Shown: positions 25,637 through 34,946, numbered from the stretch's first letter. The stretch is 64,000 bases of DNA from an uncultured Arenicella sp. (GCA_937922925.1 CALAKU010000024.1:17296-81295); one strand, 5' to 3'. Program-made: numbers and translations. Notes: a model not told the origin generated them from the sequence alone.

Positions 25637-26638
25637 ATGCGAAGACGCCGATTTATGCTATCCACTGTAGGATTGTGTCTATTACCCACTATGTCGGTTG
25701 CCAAGCGTTCTGCTTGGTCCACGGCTGCTTCACTGCCCATCAACGTTCAAGAGCTTTATCCGTGTGCACACCGGGGCCGCCTTTTTGTGGCCGGTGGTAT
25801 AGCGGCTCGCCTTGGTGTTCCGTATTTCACTGACCGCTGTTTTAGTTATGATCCCGAGCAAGATAAGTGGCGCGAGGAGCCAAGCTTACCTGAGTCGCTG
25901 CATCACGCGGCCTTGGTCAGCGATGGCGAAAATTTGTTTTGCATCGGCGGTTTCAATGGAAGCATCGGCCGTATTTGGAATATGCGAGCCGACATTTATG
26001 TGTTGCGATCCGATAAATGGGCCAAAGTCGGAGAGCTACCCAAGCCGCAGGCAGAGGGCGTATTGAGCCTCGCGCCAAACGGTCGACTCCACTTGGTCAG
26101 TGGCCAATCACCGATAGGGCAAGCGAATAGCGACCGGCAAGACCATCGCGAAGTCGACACTCATTTAAGTTGGAAGTTTGGCGAGGCAAACTGGCAAACA
26201 GAAGCCTCAATTCCAACCCCTCGTAATAGCGCCACCGGGGGATGGATAGGTGACGACTTGATTATTGCTGGTGGGCGTACAGCCAAGGGTAATTTAAACA
26301 CAACTGAAATTTACAACTTGGCGAGCCGAAGCTGGCGCACTGCAAAACCATTGCCGACCCCGCAAGCGGGCACCGCCAGTGTTGTTATTAATGGTAGCTT
26401 GGTCGTTTTTGGTGGGGAGATATTTGTTCCCAAATCTGCAGTGTTTGCAAATGTTTGGCGCTACGAAATCGAACCCGATGACTGGACAGCACTGCCGGAT
26501 ATGCCAACCCCGCGGCATGGTATCGGTGCGGTACGTTTTGGCCAAAACGCCTACGTGATTGGTGGGGCTACCAAACCCGGTGGGCGCGGTACCAGCAATT
26601 TGAATGAGGTGTTTGATTTGTCGCTTCTTTCTAGCTAA
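25637..26638 (+). CDS. Exported kelch-repeat beta-propeller protein
   Basis: A Tat-like signal (MRRRRFMLSTVGLCLLPTMSVAKR) supports ATG 25637, which lies 7 bp after AGAGG; the track's 25604 start adds 11 residues before it. The mature protein has kelch repeats of the form LFCIGGFNG.....I, HLVSGQ, DLIIAGGRTAKGNLNTTEIYNLASRSWRTAKPLPTPQ, LVVFGGE...W and AYVIGGA, with the usual Gly-Gly and Trp spacing, so a six-bladed propeller in the periplasm is likely. NanM-type sialate mutarotases look alike but no sialic acid genes are near. The 3' end overlaps a 21-bp tandem duplication that copies the stop codon. Confidence 0.85.
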   Translation: MRRRRFMLSTVGLCLLPTMSVAKRSAWSTAASLPINVQELYPCAHRGRLFVAGGIAARLGVPYFTDRCFSYDPEQDKWREEPSLPESLHHAALVSDGENLFCIGGFNGSIGRIWNMRADIYVLRSDKWAKVGELPKPQAEGVLSLAPNGRLHLVSGQSPIGQANSDRQDHREVDTHLSWKFGEANWQTEASIPTPRNSATGGWIGDDLIIAGGRTAKGNLNTTEIYNLASRSWRTAKPLPTPQAGTASVVINGSLVVFGGEIFVPKSAVFANVWRYEIEPDDWTALPDMPTPRHGIGAVRFGQNAYVIGGATKPGGRGTSNLNEVFDLSLLSS

Positions 26639-26671
26639 ACGCTCACAAATTCTAGCTAAAAGCTCACAAAT
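26630..26671. repeat. 21-bp tandem duplication spanning the kelch stop codon
   Basis: TCTAGCTAAACGCTCACAAA and TCTAGCTAAAAGCTCACAAA lie head to tail with one base difference. The first copy begins in the last two sense codons of the kelch gene and includes its TAA. Confidence 0.85.
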
Positions 26672-26674
26672 TAA

Positions 26675-27574
26675 CTAAACCAGCTTTGCTGCTTCTTCTA
26701 CAACGATGGCATGACGCAAAGCAAGCGCCGCTTGGTCGCGATCGTAACCGCCACCGATGACGGTCGCTATCGGAATCTGCCGCTCTCTCAGCGTAGTCAA
26801 GACATAGCGATCACGTTCTCGTATTCCAGCAAGGCTGACATCCAGTAACCCTAAGGGATCATCTTTGTAAACGTCGACCCCGGCGTCATAAAGTACAAGA
26901 TCAGCTTGGCTCTGCGCCAAAGCAGTGTCTAAGGCGTCGGCGACTTGTTGAAGATAGGCCTCATCACTTAAGCCTTTGGGTAAGTCGATATCTAAGTCAC
27001 TTTGTTGTTTGCGCGCCGGGAAGTTTTTCTCACAATGTATCGAGCAGGTATATGCATTTGCTTCGTCGGCTAATATTGCCGCGGTTCCATCTCCTTGATG
27101 CACATCACAATCGAAAATCAAAACGCGTTGAGCTTTACCCGTTTTGAGTAAGCTCAGCGCCGTAATGGCAAGATCGTTTAGCACACAATAACCTGAGCCA
27201 AAGTTATAATGCGCATGATGCGTGCCACCGGCTAAGTGGCAGGCGATGCCATCTCTTAGTGCCAAGTGGGCGGTTAACAGAGTGCCGTTCGGCGAAATCA
27301 ACGTGCGATTAACCAAGCCTTGCGACCATGGCAAGCCTAGTCGGCGCAGCGCTTTTGGCGACAGCTCGCCGCTCACGAAATCCTTGATATAGGCAGGGCA
27401 ATGCGCTAATTCAAGAAGGTCCTTGCGAGCCTGCCCCGGTCGCAAGCAAGCTTGCGCTTGAATGTGTTGAGAGTTGCATAAATAGTCGTATAACAAACGA
27501 AACTTTTGCATCGGAAAGCGATGCGCCGTTGGGAATTGATAACTGTAGTAAGGGCTTGATACCGTGGCAAGCAT
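26675..27574 (-). CDS. Histone-deacetylase-like amidohydrolase
   Basis: An arginase/deacetylase-fold zinc enzyme of 299 residues. The Zn and charge-relay residues are visible in GGTHHAHYNFGSGYCVLNDLAI, in the metal-binding IFDCDVHQGDGTAAI, and in LYDAGVDVYKDDPLGLLDVS; a closing IGGGYD is also present. Bacterial members remove acetyl groups from acetylpolyamines, small amides or protein lysine; short single-domain class IV-like forms such as this have no settled substrate. It is convergent with the kelch gene and followed upstream by an MFS exporter on the same strand 106 bp away. A polyamine role would fit but is not shown. Confidence 0.88.
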   Translation of the reverse strand: MLATVSSPYYSYQFPTAHRFPMQKFRLLYDYLCNSQHIQAQACLRPGQARKDLLELAHCPAYIKDFVSGELSPKALRRLGLPWSQGLVNRTLISPNGTLLTAHLALRDGIACHLAGGTHHAHYNFGSGYCVLNDLAITALSLLKTGKAQRVLIFDCDVHQGDGTAAILADEANAYTCSIHCEKNFPARKQQSDLDIDLPKGLSDEAYLQQVADALDTALAQSQADLVLYDAGVDVYKDDPLGLLDVSLAGIRERDRYVLTTLRERQIPIATVIGGGYDRDQAALALRHAIVVEEAAKLV

Positions 27575-27589
27575 AGGGCGCAGTGGTTT

Positions 27590-27619
27590 GGCTAAGTTGT
27601 TGATGGCTAAGTTGTTGAT
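27590..27619. repeat. Perfect 15-bp tandem duplication
   Basis: GGCTAAGTTGTTGAT occurs twice in direct succession in the gap between the deacetylase start and the MFS gene end. Confidence 0.85.
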
Positions 27620-27680
27620 GTTTTAACGGTACTCGTGGTGATGCCTGTCGCTACGTTGACCAATCTGTATACCCAGATAC

Positions 27681-28916
27681 TCAGATCGTTCCATCGGCTG
27701 AGACCGTGGCTACTGGTTTACAGCTCACCAAGATCAATAGAGCGAGGACGGTCAACACTGCGCCGATCGCGAAAGGTGCACCAGGGAAGTAAAACGCGGC
27801 ATTTTCAGCGGTATAAAAAGCGAGCGCATTATTATACAAAAGTGGCGCAAACAAGGCGCCTAGTGCTGCCATACTGGCATTAAAGCCTTGCAATTCGCCT
27901 TGTGCGTTCGCGGGGATGCGTCTCGACATCATCGAATTAATGCTGGGCATAACCATGCTTTGTAACCCAATGACGGCGCAAAGTAAAAGAGCGATGGCGG
28001 GCAGAGTATTTAAGCTGTATACGATCATTCCTAGCAAGCCAACGGCCATACCAAAGATGGCGGTATGACGTTCGCCAAATCGGTTTACGAACCGCCCTAG
28101 TAGCTGCGCTTGAACCAAGGCCATTGACAAGCCAACCAAGGTTAATGATACGCCCACCATTTTAGCATCCCAACCGTAGACGATAGGAGCAAAGTAACCC
28201 CAAGTCATCGGATAAATGTTGGCGCAAACAACCCAAACAAAATACACCAAGGAAATTCGCAGAACGCCCGTATGTTGGCGCAAGCTTTTAAGCGCGCCAA
28301 ACGGGTTTGCGCGATTAAAATTAAATGGGCGCCTTGCGTCTTCGGGCATGGTTTCTGGAAAGGCGATCAGCCCGTAAATAAATGTAATAAAGGCCAAACC
28401 AGCGGCGACAAAAAATGGTGCGCGAGTTCCCCATTCGCCTAAAAAGCCGCCAATGGCTGGGCCAACGATAAAACCAATTCCGAAGGCTGCGCCAACCAAT
28501 CCAAAGCTTCTTGCGCGATCTTCTGAAGACGAAATGTCAGCCATGACCGCATTGGCAGGGCCAAACACAGCACCTAATGCTCCAGCGATCCCCCTGCCGA
28601 TGAAAAGCCAGAGAATACTCGGCGCTAACCCCATTAATATAAAATCGACTCCGTAGCCAAATAAAGACAGTAAAAACACTGGGCGTCGGCCGAAACGGTC
28701 GCTTAGATTGCCAACGATGGGGCCCATCAAAAACTGACAAACAGCGTATATGGCGGCGATCCATCCACCGATGTAAGCCGCTTGTGAAAGGCTGACTTGC
28801 TCGAGCTCTACAATCAACTGCGGCAATACCGGCATAATGATGCCAAAGCCCACCGAATATGAGAACACAGTCAATATCACAAACCGTTTGGCGTTGTTTT
28901 TATCTCGTTCCTGCAT
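27681..28916 (-). CDS. MFS drug-type exporter (TCR/Tet family)
   Basis: Twelve predicted membrane segments and the motif A loop [28 protein letters not shown] identify a TetA-like (DHA1) proton antiporter. The antiporter motif C is present in the fifth segment as [17 protein letters not shown]. The cytoplasmic central loop is short ([22 protein letters not shown]), as in TetA. It probably exports a small hydrophobic compound; tetracycline itself is one possibility among many. Length 411 is typical. No TetR-type repressor lies next to it. Confidence 0.9.
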   Translation of the reverse strand: MQERDKNNAKRFVILTVFSYSVGFGIIMPVLPQLIVELEQVSLSQAAYIGGWIAAIYAVCQFLMGPIVGNLSDRFGRRPVFLLSLFGYGVDFILMGLAPSILWLFIGRGIAGALGAVFGPANAVMADISSSEDRARSFGLVGAAFGIGFIVGPAIGGFLGEWGTRAPFFVAAGLAFITFIYGLIAFPETMPEDARRPFNFNRANPFGALKSLRQHTGVLRISLVYFVWVVCANIYPMTWGYFAPIVYGWDAKMVGVSLTLVGLSMALVQAQLLGRFVNRFGERHTAIFGMAVGLLGMIVYSLNTLPAIALLLCAVIGLQSMVMPSINSMMSRRIPANAQGELQGFNASMAALGALFAPLLYNNALAFYTAENAAFYFPGAPFAIGAVLTVLALLILVSCKPVATVSADGTI

Positions 28917-29142
28917 TGTCGGTTTGTGGCGATTTTAAGCTTTGCGGTTTGCAAGCATAGCACTGGCAGAGCCCGGGCCTGTGCAGGAATTTACTTGTTT
29001 ACGGCACATCTATGCCAACAATGATCGTTTGAGGTTGAGTTATTCACCATGGTGGTTTATTTTTGCTTTGGGGGGCATCAATTAGGCTCAAATATTAATC
29101 CACCGCAAGTTTTAGGCAAGTTTTAGGTAGTACGGGGGAATC

Positions 29143-29634
29143 ATGAAATTTTTATTCGCGACAGGGTTTGCGCTGTCATTGTTATCGACCACGGTTTTTC
29201 CTGAGTCAGCAAAAGCTACGGGGCCAATACAGCCCGTTTATTCTCTGAAGAATCTTGGCGAGACCGTTGTTAACGGTGAGGCCTTCAAGAAATTGGAAGT
29301 GCGTTGCAATACCCACGACCAGCTTCGCTATATCCATCGAAACCAAGGCTCTGAAGAATGGTGCGCTTATGGCCTTGGCGACAAATGTTCAGATGATCGT
29401 ATTGAGGCCGCAGGGTTCGCTTGTTTGATGAGCAGCAACGAGGTCGCCGCGTTAAGTCGCGAAGCGCCGGCTCCGCTGGTGGTTGACCCAGACTTAAAGC
29501 AACGTCTTGAGCAACGAAAAAAGCTGGAAGACGAGCTCTATGCGCTGGAACAAAAGCGTATTGAAATTCGTCAGCGCCAGTTGGAGTTGCGAAAACGCGA
29601 GGTTGAGCTCAGCGCAAAATTAGAGCAAGGTTAG
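29143..29634 (+). CDS. Secreted protein with C-terminal coiled coil, unknown
   Basis: A signal peptide (KFLFATGFALSLLSTTVFPESAKA) is followed by a 70-residue domain with four Cys (RCNTHDQ, EWCAYG, DKCSDD, FACLMS), which may form two disulfides. The last 50 residues are a charged coiled coil (DPDLKQRLEQRKKLEDELYALEQKRIEIRQRQ). It is preceded by TAGTACGGGGGAATC, giving a good Shine-Dalgarno. I do not recognise a family. It is followed by an 18-bp tandem repeat. Confidence 0.7.
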   Translation: MKFLFATGFALSLLSTTVFPESAKATGPIQPVYSLKNLGETVVNGEAFKKLEVRCNTHDQLRYIHRNQGSEEWCAYGLGDKCSDDRIEAAGFACLMSSNEVAALSREAPAPLVVDPDLKQRLEQRKKLEDELYALEQKRIEIRQRQLELRKREVELSAKLEQG

Positions 29635-29681
29635 CGTTTAAAAATCCTGCCAAGGGGCTAAAGGGTCTAGCTAAAAGGTTT

Positions 29682-29735
29682 AAGAGTCGGACAAAAACTA
29701 AGCGCTGGACAAAAACTAAGAGCCGGACAAAAAAA
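29682..29735. repeat. 18-bp tandem repeat x3 downstream of the coiled-coil gene
   Basis: Units AAGAGTCGGACAAAAACT, AAGCGCTGGACAAAAACT and a degraded AAGAGCCGGACAAAAAAA follow each other. They end in an A-rich stretch before the convergent DUF4870 gene. Confidence 0.8.
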
Positions 29736-29828
29736 AAGCAAACAGCAGAATTAACTACTGTTTGCAAAAGGTAAGAGTGAGAAAATGATGAGAGGCACTG
29801 TTGCGAAGTGCCAAACTCTCATCGGTCA

Positions 29829-30176
29829 TTAAAGCGGATAAGGGTGATCCGCTAAAATTTTGCCTACCCCGTTTATCACGCGGTATAAACTCCACAACCA
29901 GGTTGCAAGTAAAATGACGTAGCCGATTGCGGCGACAATCAAAATCCAGCCCACGACAGTCCACAATAAGCCCCACCAGAAAACGCGAATTGCATTGGTG
30001 TAGTGGCTGTGGTAAATCGTGCCCAAGGCGCTTCGCCGTTTGATCATCGCCCAAACCGCTCCGACTAGAATCGGAATTGCAGTAAACAATCCCACACCAA
30101 TCAGAATGTAAGCAATGATCGCATGGCTCTTGGCCTCGCTTTTGGTCAAAACCGTTGCGTTTGCGACGGTATCCAT
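29829..30176 (-). CDS. DUF4870-like small membrane protein
   Basis: The 115-residue protein has three or four membrane segments: AHIIAYILIGVGLFTAIPILVGAVWAMI, then a cytoplasmic RRSALGTIYHSHYTNAIRVFWWGLLW, then GWILIVAAIGYVILLATWLWSLYRVINGV. The histidine-containing HSHYTNA loop is characteristic of the DUF4870/COG3671 group. Its function is not known. The overlapping 141-residue ORF in the track is a shadow of it. Confidence 0.8.
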   Translation of the reverse strand: MDTVANATVLTKSEAKSHAIIAYILIGVGLFTAIPILVGAVWAMIKRRSALGTIYHSHYTNAIRVFWWGLLWTVVGWILIVAAIGYVILLATWLWSLYRVINGVGKILADHPYPL

Positions 30177-30610
30177 ACAAGTCTCCTAGTTAAGTTTGAC
30201 GCTTACCATATTGCCTCGAGATGCGCGGCAATCCTATAGCACATATGGACTAGGTAAATAGACTAGGCGTAAATAGATGGGGTTGCGGTATAGATAGCAG
30301 CACCGGTTGTGCTCCTAGTGCACTTCCATCGAGCTATACCACCGATTAGTTTTATCTATCATTCAAAATCAAGGCACTTGAAAACAGATGTTGTTAAAAA
30401 AACCAAGCCTGTTGTTATCGAGCAACATTTTGAGCGAATACGCTTGTCAATCTTAATCCTCGGTTAAAAAGGCACTCCAGGGCGCTCAATCAAAAGATAC
30501 TCCTCACATGAACAATGAGTTCTCTCTTTTTTCATAACTCTCTCTTCTTTATCTTGATATCGCCGCCCTCATAAGCGGCGATTTTTTTTGCCTAGTGAAT
30601 CGATATGGCA
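30177..30610. other. 434-bp gap with an orphan terminator and no clear gene
   Basis: No protein gene is convincing here. Very short frames exist on the plus strand (a 22-codon ORF at 30388 and a 9-codon ORF at about 30508), both without good support. Small stems such as AGCG-AATA-CGCT and GTTG...CAAC occur before a well-formed plus-strand terminator. A short untranslated RNA reading plus toward that terminator is the simplest reading. Confidence 0.35.
30559..30589 (+). terminator. Rho-independent terminator with no plus-strand gene before it
   Basis: ATCGCCGC/GCGGCGAT forms an 8-bp GC-rich stem with loop CCTCATAA, followed by eight T. The T-run is on the plus strand only. The flanking genes are both on the minus strand, so it does not serve them. 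Confidence 0.8.
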
Positions 30611-31270
30611 CTAATGACGAGTCGAGCGACTCAGGTCTTGATCTTTGTTAAGGATCGCAATAAACGATTTAATCTGATCTTCTCGGCTTTTCGTTTCGAT
30701 CAGCAGTTGTTTGTCTTGAGCATCCAAAGGCAAATATCCAAATAAGTTATTAACGATTTCGGTCGAGCTCAGTTGTTCCATGACGGCCCAATCCGTGTCT
30801 ATCTCTTTGGCCATAAAATACTGTTTTAAGGCGGCCAAGAGTGCCAGATTTGAATCGCTGCTATTGTTCTTATCATTTGTTTGCGCTTCAAGCAGAAGAT
30901 CGCTTTCGAAGTCCTTCCAATTTGGTTTGACGATTCGATACTCTCGAACGCTAGGGAGTTCTTCTTCAATACGATATCGGCAGAGGCCTTTTAGTGTGAC
31001 CTCAAGGCGACCGTCTTGAGTTTCTTCGTATCGGTAAATACGCCCAACGCAGCCCACATTATATAAATTTGGCTGGTCTTGGCGGTCGCTGGGTTGGACC
31101 ATTCCAATGAGTTGATTGCTGCGCATGGCATCTTGCACCATGCTTAGATAACGGGGTTCAAAGATATTCAGGGGTAAATGTCCGCCCGGCAAAATCACCG
31201 CGCCAGACAAAGGAAAAATGGGTAGGCTTTTCGGGAGCTGTTCAAAAGTTGGGGAAAAAGGGTGGGGCAT
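30611..31270 (-). CDS. LON substrate-binding-domain protein
   Basis: Residues 12-130 match the Lon N-terminal (PUA-like) domain: LPIFPLSGAVILPGGHLPLNIFEPRYLSMVQDAM, GCVGRIYRYEETQDGRLEVTLKGLCRYRI. There is no AAA or protease domain, so this is the short stand-alone type, about 200-220 residues, widespread in proteobacteria and of unknown role. The C-terminus is helical (STEIVNNLFGYLPLDAQDKQLLIETKSREDQIKSFIAIL), as usual. It may bind protein substrates or act as an adaptor. It ends just after the orphan terminator. Confidence 0.9.
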   Translation of the reverse strand: MPHPFSPTFEQLPKSLPIFPLSGAVILPGGHLPLNIFEPRYLSMVQDAMRSNQLIGMVQPSDRQDQPNLYNVGCVGRIYRYEETQDGRLEVTLKGLCRYRIEEELPSVREYRIVKPNWKDFESDLLLEAQTNDKNNSSDSNLALLAALKQYFMAKEIDTDWAVMEQLSSTEIVNNLFGYLPLDAQDKQLLIETKSREDQIKSFIAILNKDQDLSRSTRH

Positions 31271-31351
31271 TGGAGTCGCCTATTTTGAGTTGCCGAGTGT
31301 TTGATTTACCGAGTTGGGCGTGACGCTCAACTCCGTGTTTGCCCACAAAGT

Positions 31352-32053
31352 TTACTCAGCGACAGGTGAATCGCTTCTATACAAACGTACTTGGTTAAAG
31401 GCTGACGCTTCATCCAGATCGGGCACAGTATGACTTTGGAACTGCGCAACAAGGGTTAACGAACTCAGTTGATTTGGCGAAACCCTCGAATCGGCAACCC
31501 AAATATCGTCAAAAAGTGATTGTAAATCTGGCAGAAGCGGCAAGTTCTCGCGGTCGTAAAATACATCGGCGATAGCAATGACGGTATGTTTTGCCAAAGC
31601 AACTTGGTTGATTGAACCCACGGTTTGAATCTCAACCTGATTAATATCAGCGTTTGCTCGCGCGATGCTGCGGGCGATGGGGTCTTCGTCTAGGGCGATT
31701 GCCTTAAGGGCTCCGGCTTTTGCGGCGGCGATAGCAACGACGCCGCTGCCGCAGCCAAAATCCAGAACTACTTTATCGCGCACAAGATCAGGGTGATCTA
31801 AAAAGTAGCGCGCCAATACCTGCCCGCTCGCCCAGCAGAACGCCCAATACGGAGGCTCGTCCATAAGATCATGCGCCGCTTCGGCACTCAATTCATGCTG
31901 AGGATAATGTTCATCCAATAGAAACAACTTAATCTCAGGCACTTGAGGCAAGGAGTTTAACGCCAGCTCAGCCTGCGGTATTTTGTTGCGCAACGCTAAT
32001 GTTGCGGCGCTCATATCCGAAGGTGTGTTAGATTTATTGATACTCGATGGCAT
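31352..32053 (-). CDS. Class I SAM-dependent protein methyltransferase (COG3897 / ETFB-KMT-like)
   Basis: A Rossmann methyltransferase with PPYWAFCWASGQVLARYFLDH before motif I, VVLDFGCGSGVVAIAAAKAGA, and then IALDEDPIARSIARANADINQVEI. The PPYWAFxWxSGQxLARY block is characteristic of the group that contains ETF-beta lysine methyltransferase (METTL20) and the predicted nicotinamide N-methylase COG3897. A protein lysine target is therefore likely, but ETF genes are not here. Its 78-bp gap to the LON-domain gene on the same strand allows co-transcription. Confidence 0.85.
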   Translation of the reverse strand: MPSSINKSNTPSDMSAATLALRNKIPQAELALNSLPQVPEIKLFLLDEHYPQHELSAEAAHDLMDEPPYWAFCWASGQVLARYFLDHPDLVRDKVVLDFGCGSGVVAIAAAKAGALKAIALDEDPIARSIARANADINQVEIQTVGSINQVALAKHTVIAIADVFYDRENLPLLPDLQSLFDDIWVADSRVSPNQLSSLTLVAQFQSHTVPDLDEASAFNQVRLYRSDSPVAE

Positions 32054-32061
32054 TGCTTAGC

Positions 32062-32083
32062 GTTACTTGAGTGTTACTTGAGC
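32062..32083. repeat. 11-bp tandem duplication just upstream of the methyltransferase start
   Basis: GTTACTTGAGT and GTTACTTGAGC are adjacent, 8 bp before the start codon of the minus-strand methyltransferase gene. Confidence 0.7.
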
Positions 32084-32246
32084 GTTTTTGAAGTTCTGAA
32101 CATCAGACAGTTTGCATAGTAAGTTGTTGCGGCTAAAAATATCAGTTGCCACACTTGCAAATATTAAAGGTAGTTGTGACTTCGTTATCAAACAGAGAAA
32201 CACGGCGAGCTGAGTACTTAGTCACTTATTTTGACGGCACCATACC

Positions 32247-32540
32247 ATGCGTTTATCGATTTTAATTTTGTGTATTATTTTGCCAATGGCGTCCTCTTGT
32301 TCTTCTATAGGGCAGCAGGCCCAAGCACCAGAAGTGAAAGAGGCGTTTGCTCCGAGTCGCCCGGCTCTTTATCGACAAGATTGCCTTGATGCTGGAGCGA
32401 ACATTATTGGCGACATCGGCGATGGTCGAATACATCGCCAAGACTACCTTTGCCCAAACAATCAGCCGCCCTTAGGCACCATTATTTACAGTGACGGCGA
32501 AGCCATGCCTATCGAAGGCGAAGTGTGCTGTGGCCGCTAA
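32247..32540 (+). CDS. Small lipoprotein-like exported protein
   Basis: The 97-residue product begins with a hydrophobic signal (LSILILCIILPMASSCSS) with a Cys that could be the lipidation site, though ASSC is a poor lipobox. The mature part has four further Cys and short repeats of hydrophilic residues (DAGANIIGDIGDGRIHRQDYLCPNNQPP). I do not recognise a family. The flanking ADH gene is convergent and a 21-bp duplication lies between. Confidence 0.6.
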   Translation: MRLSILILCIILPMASSCSSIGQQAQAPEVKEAFAPSRPALYRQDCLDAGANIIGDIGDGRIHRQDYLCPNNQPPLGTIIYSDGEAMPIEGEVCCGR

Positions 32541-32554
32541 CTATACGACTACCT

Positions 32555-32596
32555 CGTGTGGCTCTGCGATTATCGCGTGTGGCCCTGCGATTAACG
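32555..32596. repeat. 21-bp tandem duplication covering the ADH stop codon
   Basis: CGTGTGGCTCTGCGATTA and CGTGTGGCCCTGCGATTA follow with a 21-bp period, then a third partial CGCGTGGC. The second copy contains the TAA (minus strand) of the alcohol dehydrogenase gene. Confidence 0.8.
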
Positions 32597-33598
32597 CGCG
32601 TGGCTTAGTACCGCGCGATACCTCACCTTGCCATGATGCAGGCGCTCGATTGCCTCGTTGATATCGCTAAATGCGTATTCTTCTATCACGGGTTTAATAT
32701 CGTGTTTTGCCGCAAACGCGAGCATTTGCGAAATAGTACTAGGGCTGCCCACCGGAGAACCCGAAATACTCAGTTGCTTGCCTAACAGCATCTGCACTCG
32801 AATCGCCATTGGATCGACTGGGATGCCCACAAAATTCAAACGCCCTTTGGGAGCCAATGTTTGCAGATAGAGCGCCCAATCCAGCGGCACATTGACTGTC
32901 GATAAAATCATGTCAAAGCGGTTGCGCGCCGATTTGATGGCGGCGTCGTCTCGCGAATTGAGCGTGTCGGACGCGCCCAAAGACAATGCTTCGTCGGTTT
33001 TCGCTTGGGTCGATGTAAACGCGGTTACCTCGCATCCCCAGGCGCTGAAAAATTGCAGCGCCAAATGTCCGAGCCCGCCAATGCCGATAATGGCAACTCG
33101 GTCGCCGGGTTTTACGTTGAATTGAACAATTGGATTAAACACGGTGACGCCACCACAAAATAGAGGGCCAGCGCTGGTGTGATCAATACCATCCGGTAGG
33201 GCGACGACACTGCTGGCTTGCGCTCGCACTCTATCCGCAAAACCGCCGTGGCGGCCGATGATTGTAGGCCGAGCCTGCGCGCATAAATTTTGATCGTCTT
33301 GATGACAGCTTTGGCAGTCATTGCAATAGCCTGAATGCCAACCCAAGCCCACGGCTTGCCCAATCGTGAATTGGTTTACCGATTCTCCAACCGCAGTGAT
33401 GCGGCCTATGACTTCATGGCCAGCGACTAGGGGATATCGACTTGCGCCCCATTCATTATTGATCATGCTGAGATCGCTGTGGCAAAGGCCACTTGAGTCT
33501 ATTTCTATCTCAACATCGTCGACCTTGAGTTCGCCGGGGTCGTATTCAAATGGCTGTAATTTCTCACCAGCGGCCATTGCTGCGTAGGCGTGTATCAT
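32591..33598 (-). CDS. Zinc-dependent alcohol dehydrogenase
   Basis: A medium-chain dehydrogenase/reductase of the cinnamyl-alcohol-dehydrogenase-like (YahK/AdhC) branch. Catalytic zinc ligands are in SGLCHSDLSMI and AGHEVIGRI; the structural zinc lobe is GYCNDCQSCHQDDQNLC with four Cys. The nucleotide fold has VAIIGIGGLGHLALQFF. It reduces aldehydes or oxidises alcohols with NADP(H). Length 335 is normal. Start ATG 33598. It is divergent from the amidohydrolase gene with a 60-bp gap, so they may share a promoter region. Confidence 0.92.
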   Translation of the reverse strand: MIHAYAAMAAGEKLQPFEYDPGELKVDDVEIEIDSSGLCHSDLSMINNEWGASRYPLVAGHEVIGRITAVGESVNQFTIGQAVGLGWHSGYCNDCQSCHQDDQNLCAQARPTIIGRHGGFADRVRAQASSVVALPDGIDHTSAGPLFCGGVTVFNPIVQFNVKPGDRVAIIGIGGLGHLALQFFSAWGCEVTAFTSTQAKTDEALSLGASDTLNSRDDAAIKSARNRFDMILSTVNVPLDWALYLQTLAPKGRLNFVGIPVDPMAIRVQMLLGKQLSISGSPVGSPSTISQMLAFAAKHDIKPVIEEYAFSDINEAIERLHHGKVRYRAVLSHAR

Positions 33599-33658
33599 GC
33601 TTGCTCCGTCTCTGTAAGATGCTTAACAGTCTACCGCGAAACACGTTAAACTGGGTGG

Positions 33659-34861
33659 ATGCATTGTAATTCGAGCCGCCGACGTTTCCTAAGTTTATTG
33701 GCCGCCTCTGCTGCGGCTAGCGCCTGTTCAGATGCCATTCCCCCTGATCGTTATACCCAAGACGACATCGAGTTGTTGGCAAAACAACGATTAGATGAGG
33801 CGGCGGCCAGTGGTCAAGGGCGCTTTGGTCTTCAACGATACGCAGGCTACCAAGGTTTGAGCGAACTACCCTGGTTCGAACTCGATGAAAATCAACAATT
33901 GATTTGTGTCGACGAATCGGTGCCGCCAGCCATCGATGTGCATTGTCATCTTGGGATGCGAGTGTTGTTCAAGCCAAAGTTGAATCAACATGAATCCAGT
34001 CAGCGAGTTCAGCATTTATTGGATTGCCAAGCGGATTGCGAATTGGACTTAGACGTTTACATGAACGCAAATTTTAGCAACAAGGCGTTAAGGCACCTGA
34101 AGCGAACCTTGCTAACCCAGGGCTTGTGGGGCAACGAGGTTGTGCGAACTCACACCATGGCGAATCTGATTAATGAGATGGATTCCATGCGGGTAGACAA
34201 AGCCATCTTATTGCCAATTAAGTTCGGCTTACCGTTTGGCGACGATTTGACTGAACAATGGCGCCGCGATGCTCAAAAACCCGTATTCAATAATCGCCTG
34301 CTAAGTGGTTTTTCGGTTGACCCTCATGCCGAAAACGCAATTGAAGAATTCAGGCAGCATGCCGCCAAGGGCTTTAAGATCGTTAAGCTGCATCCGCCAC
34401 TGCAAAAGTTTTTCCCCGACGACACCAAGTTAATGCCCTTGTATGAAGAGGCTCAAAGCTCAGGCGTGGTGGTGTTTTTCCATGGTGGGCGAGCTGGGAT
34501 TGAGCCGGAGTCATCCCATCCTTATGCCATGCCTCGGCACTACGAAGCGGCACTTAAGAACTTTCCCAAACTGAATTTCATTCTTGGCCATGGCGGTGCG
34601 CGCGACGGCGATGCCATGCTTGAGTTAATGCTCAAGTACCCAAATGCGTGGCTGGGTTTACAAGGTCAGGGTCTAAGCAAGCTGGACAACATCATTGATC
34701 GCAGTCGAGGCCAGCGTTTGTTGTTTGGCACGGATTGGCCGTTTTATCATATCGCTCCTTCGTTGGCGAAAATCTTGATGGTCACCGAAGCACCAGGGCG
34801 AATGGCCCTTCGCCGGCGCCTACTAAGAGACAATGCCGTATCGCTGTTTGCTTCGATATAG
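33659..34861 (+). CDS. Exported amidohydrolase-2 family protein
   Basis: A twin-arginine signal with lipobox (NSSRRRFLSLLAASAAASACSD) suggests a lipoprotein or Tat-exported protein, unusual for this hydrolase family. The metal site has DVHCHLGMR (HxH), the region KLHPPLQKFFPDDT, NFILGHGGARDGDAML and LLFGTDWPFYH with the conserved Asp. These match the TIM-barrel ACMSD/amidohydrolase-2 group. The gene is divergent from the alcohol dehydrogenase. Substrate not known; a periplasmic lactone or carboxylate is possible. Confidence 0.85.
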   Translation: MHCNSSRRRFLSLLAASAAASACSDAIPPDRYTQDDIELLAKQRLDEAAASGQGRFGLQRYAGYQGLSELPWFELDENQQLICVDESVPPAIDVHCHLGMRVLFKPKLNQHESSQRVQHLLDCQADCELDLDVYMNANFSNKALRHLKRTLLTQGLWGNEVVRTHTMANLINEMDSMRVDKAILLPIKFGLPFGDDLTEQWRRDAQKPVFNNRLLSGFSVDPHAENAIEEFRQHAAKGFKIVKLHPPLQKFFPDDTKLMPLYEEAQSSGVVVFFHGGRAGIEPESSHPYAMPRHYEAALKNFPKLNFILGHGGARDGDAMLELMLKYPNAWLGLQGQGLSKLDNIIDRSRGQRLLFGTDWPFYHIAPSLAKILMVTEAPGRMALRRRLLRDNAVSLFASI

Positions 34862-34946
34862 ATAATCAGCTACTTCAGGTTTCGCATATTTGGTTTGACA
34901 TATTAAGGAAGCCCCAAATTGAATAGGCGAGAGCGACCTCGTCCAA

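Noticed and set aside
29755-30180. 141-residue ORF overlapping the DUF4870-like gene
   Set aside because: Different frame of a clear membrane protein; it lacks membrane-segment logic and a ribosome binding site.
30388-30456. 22-codon ORF before the orphan terminator
   Set aside because: No good ribosome binding site and no recognisable peptide; RNA reading is simpler.
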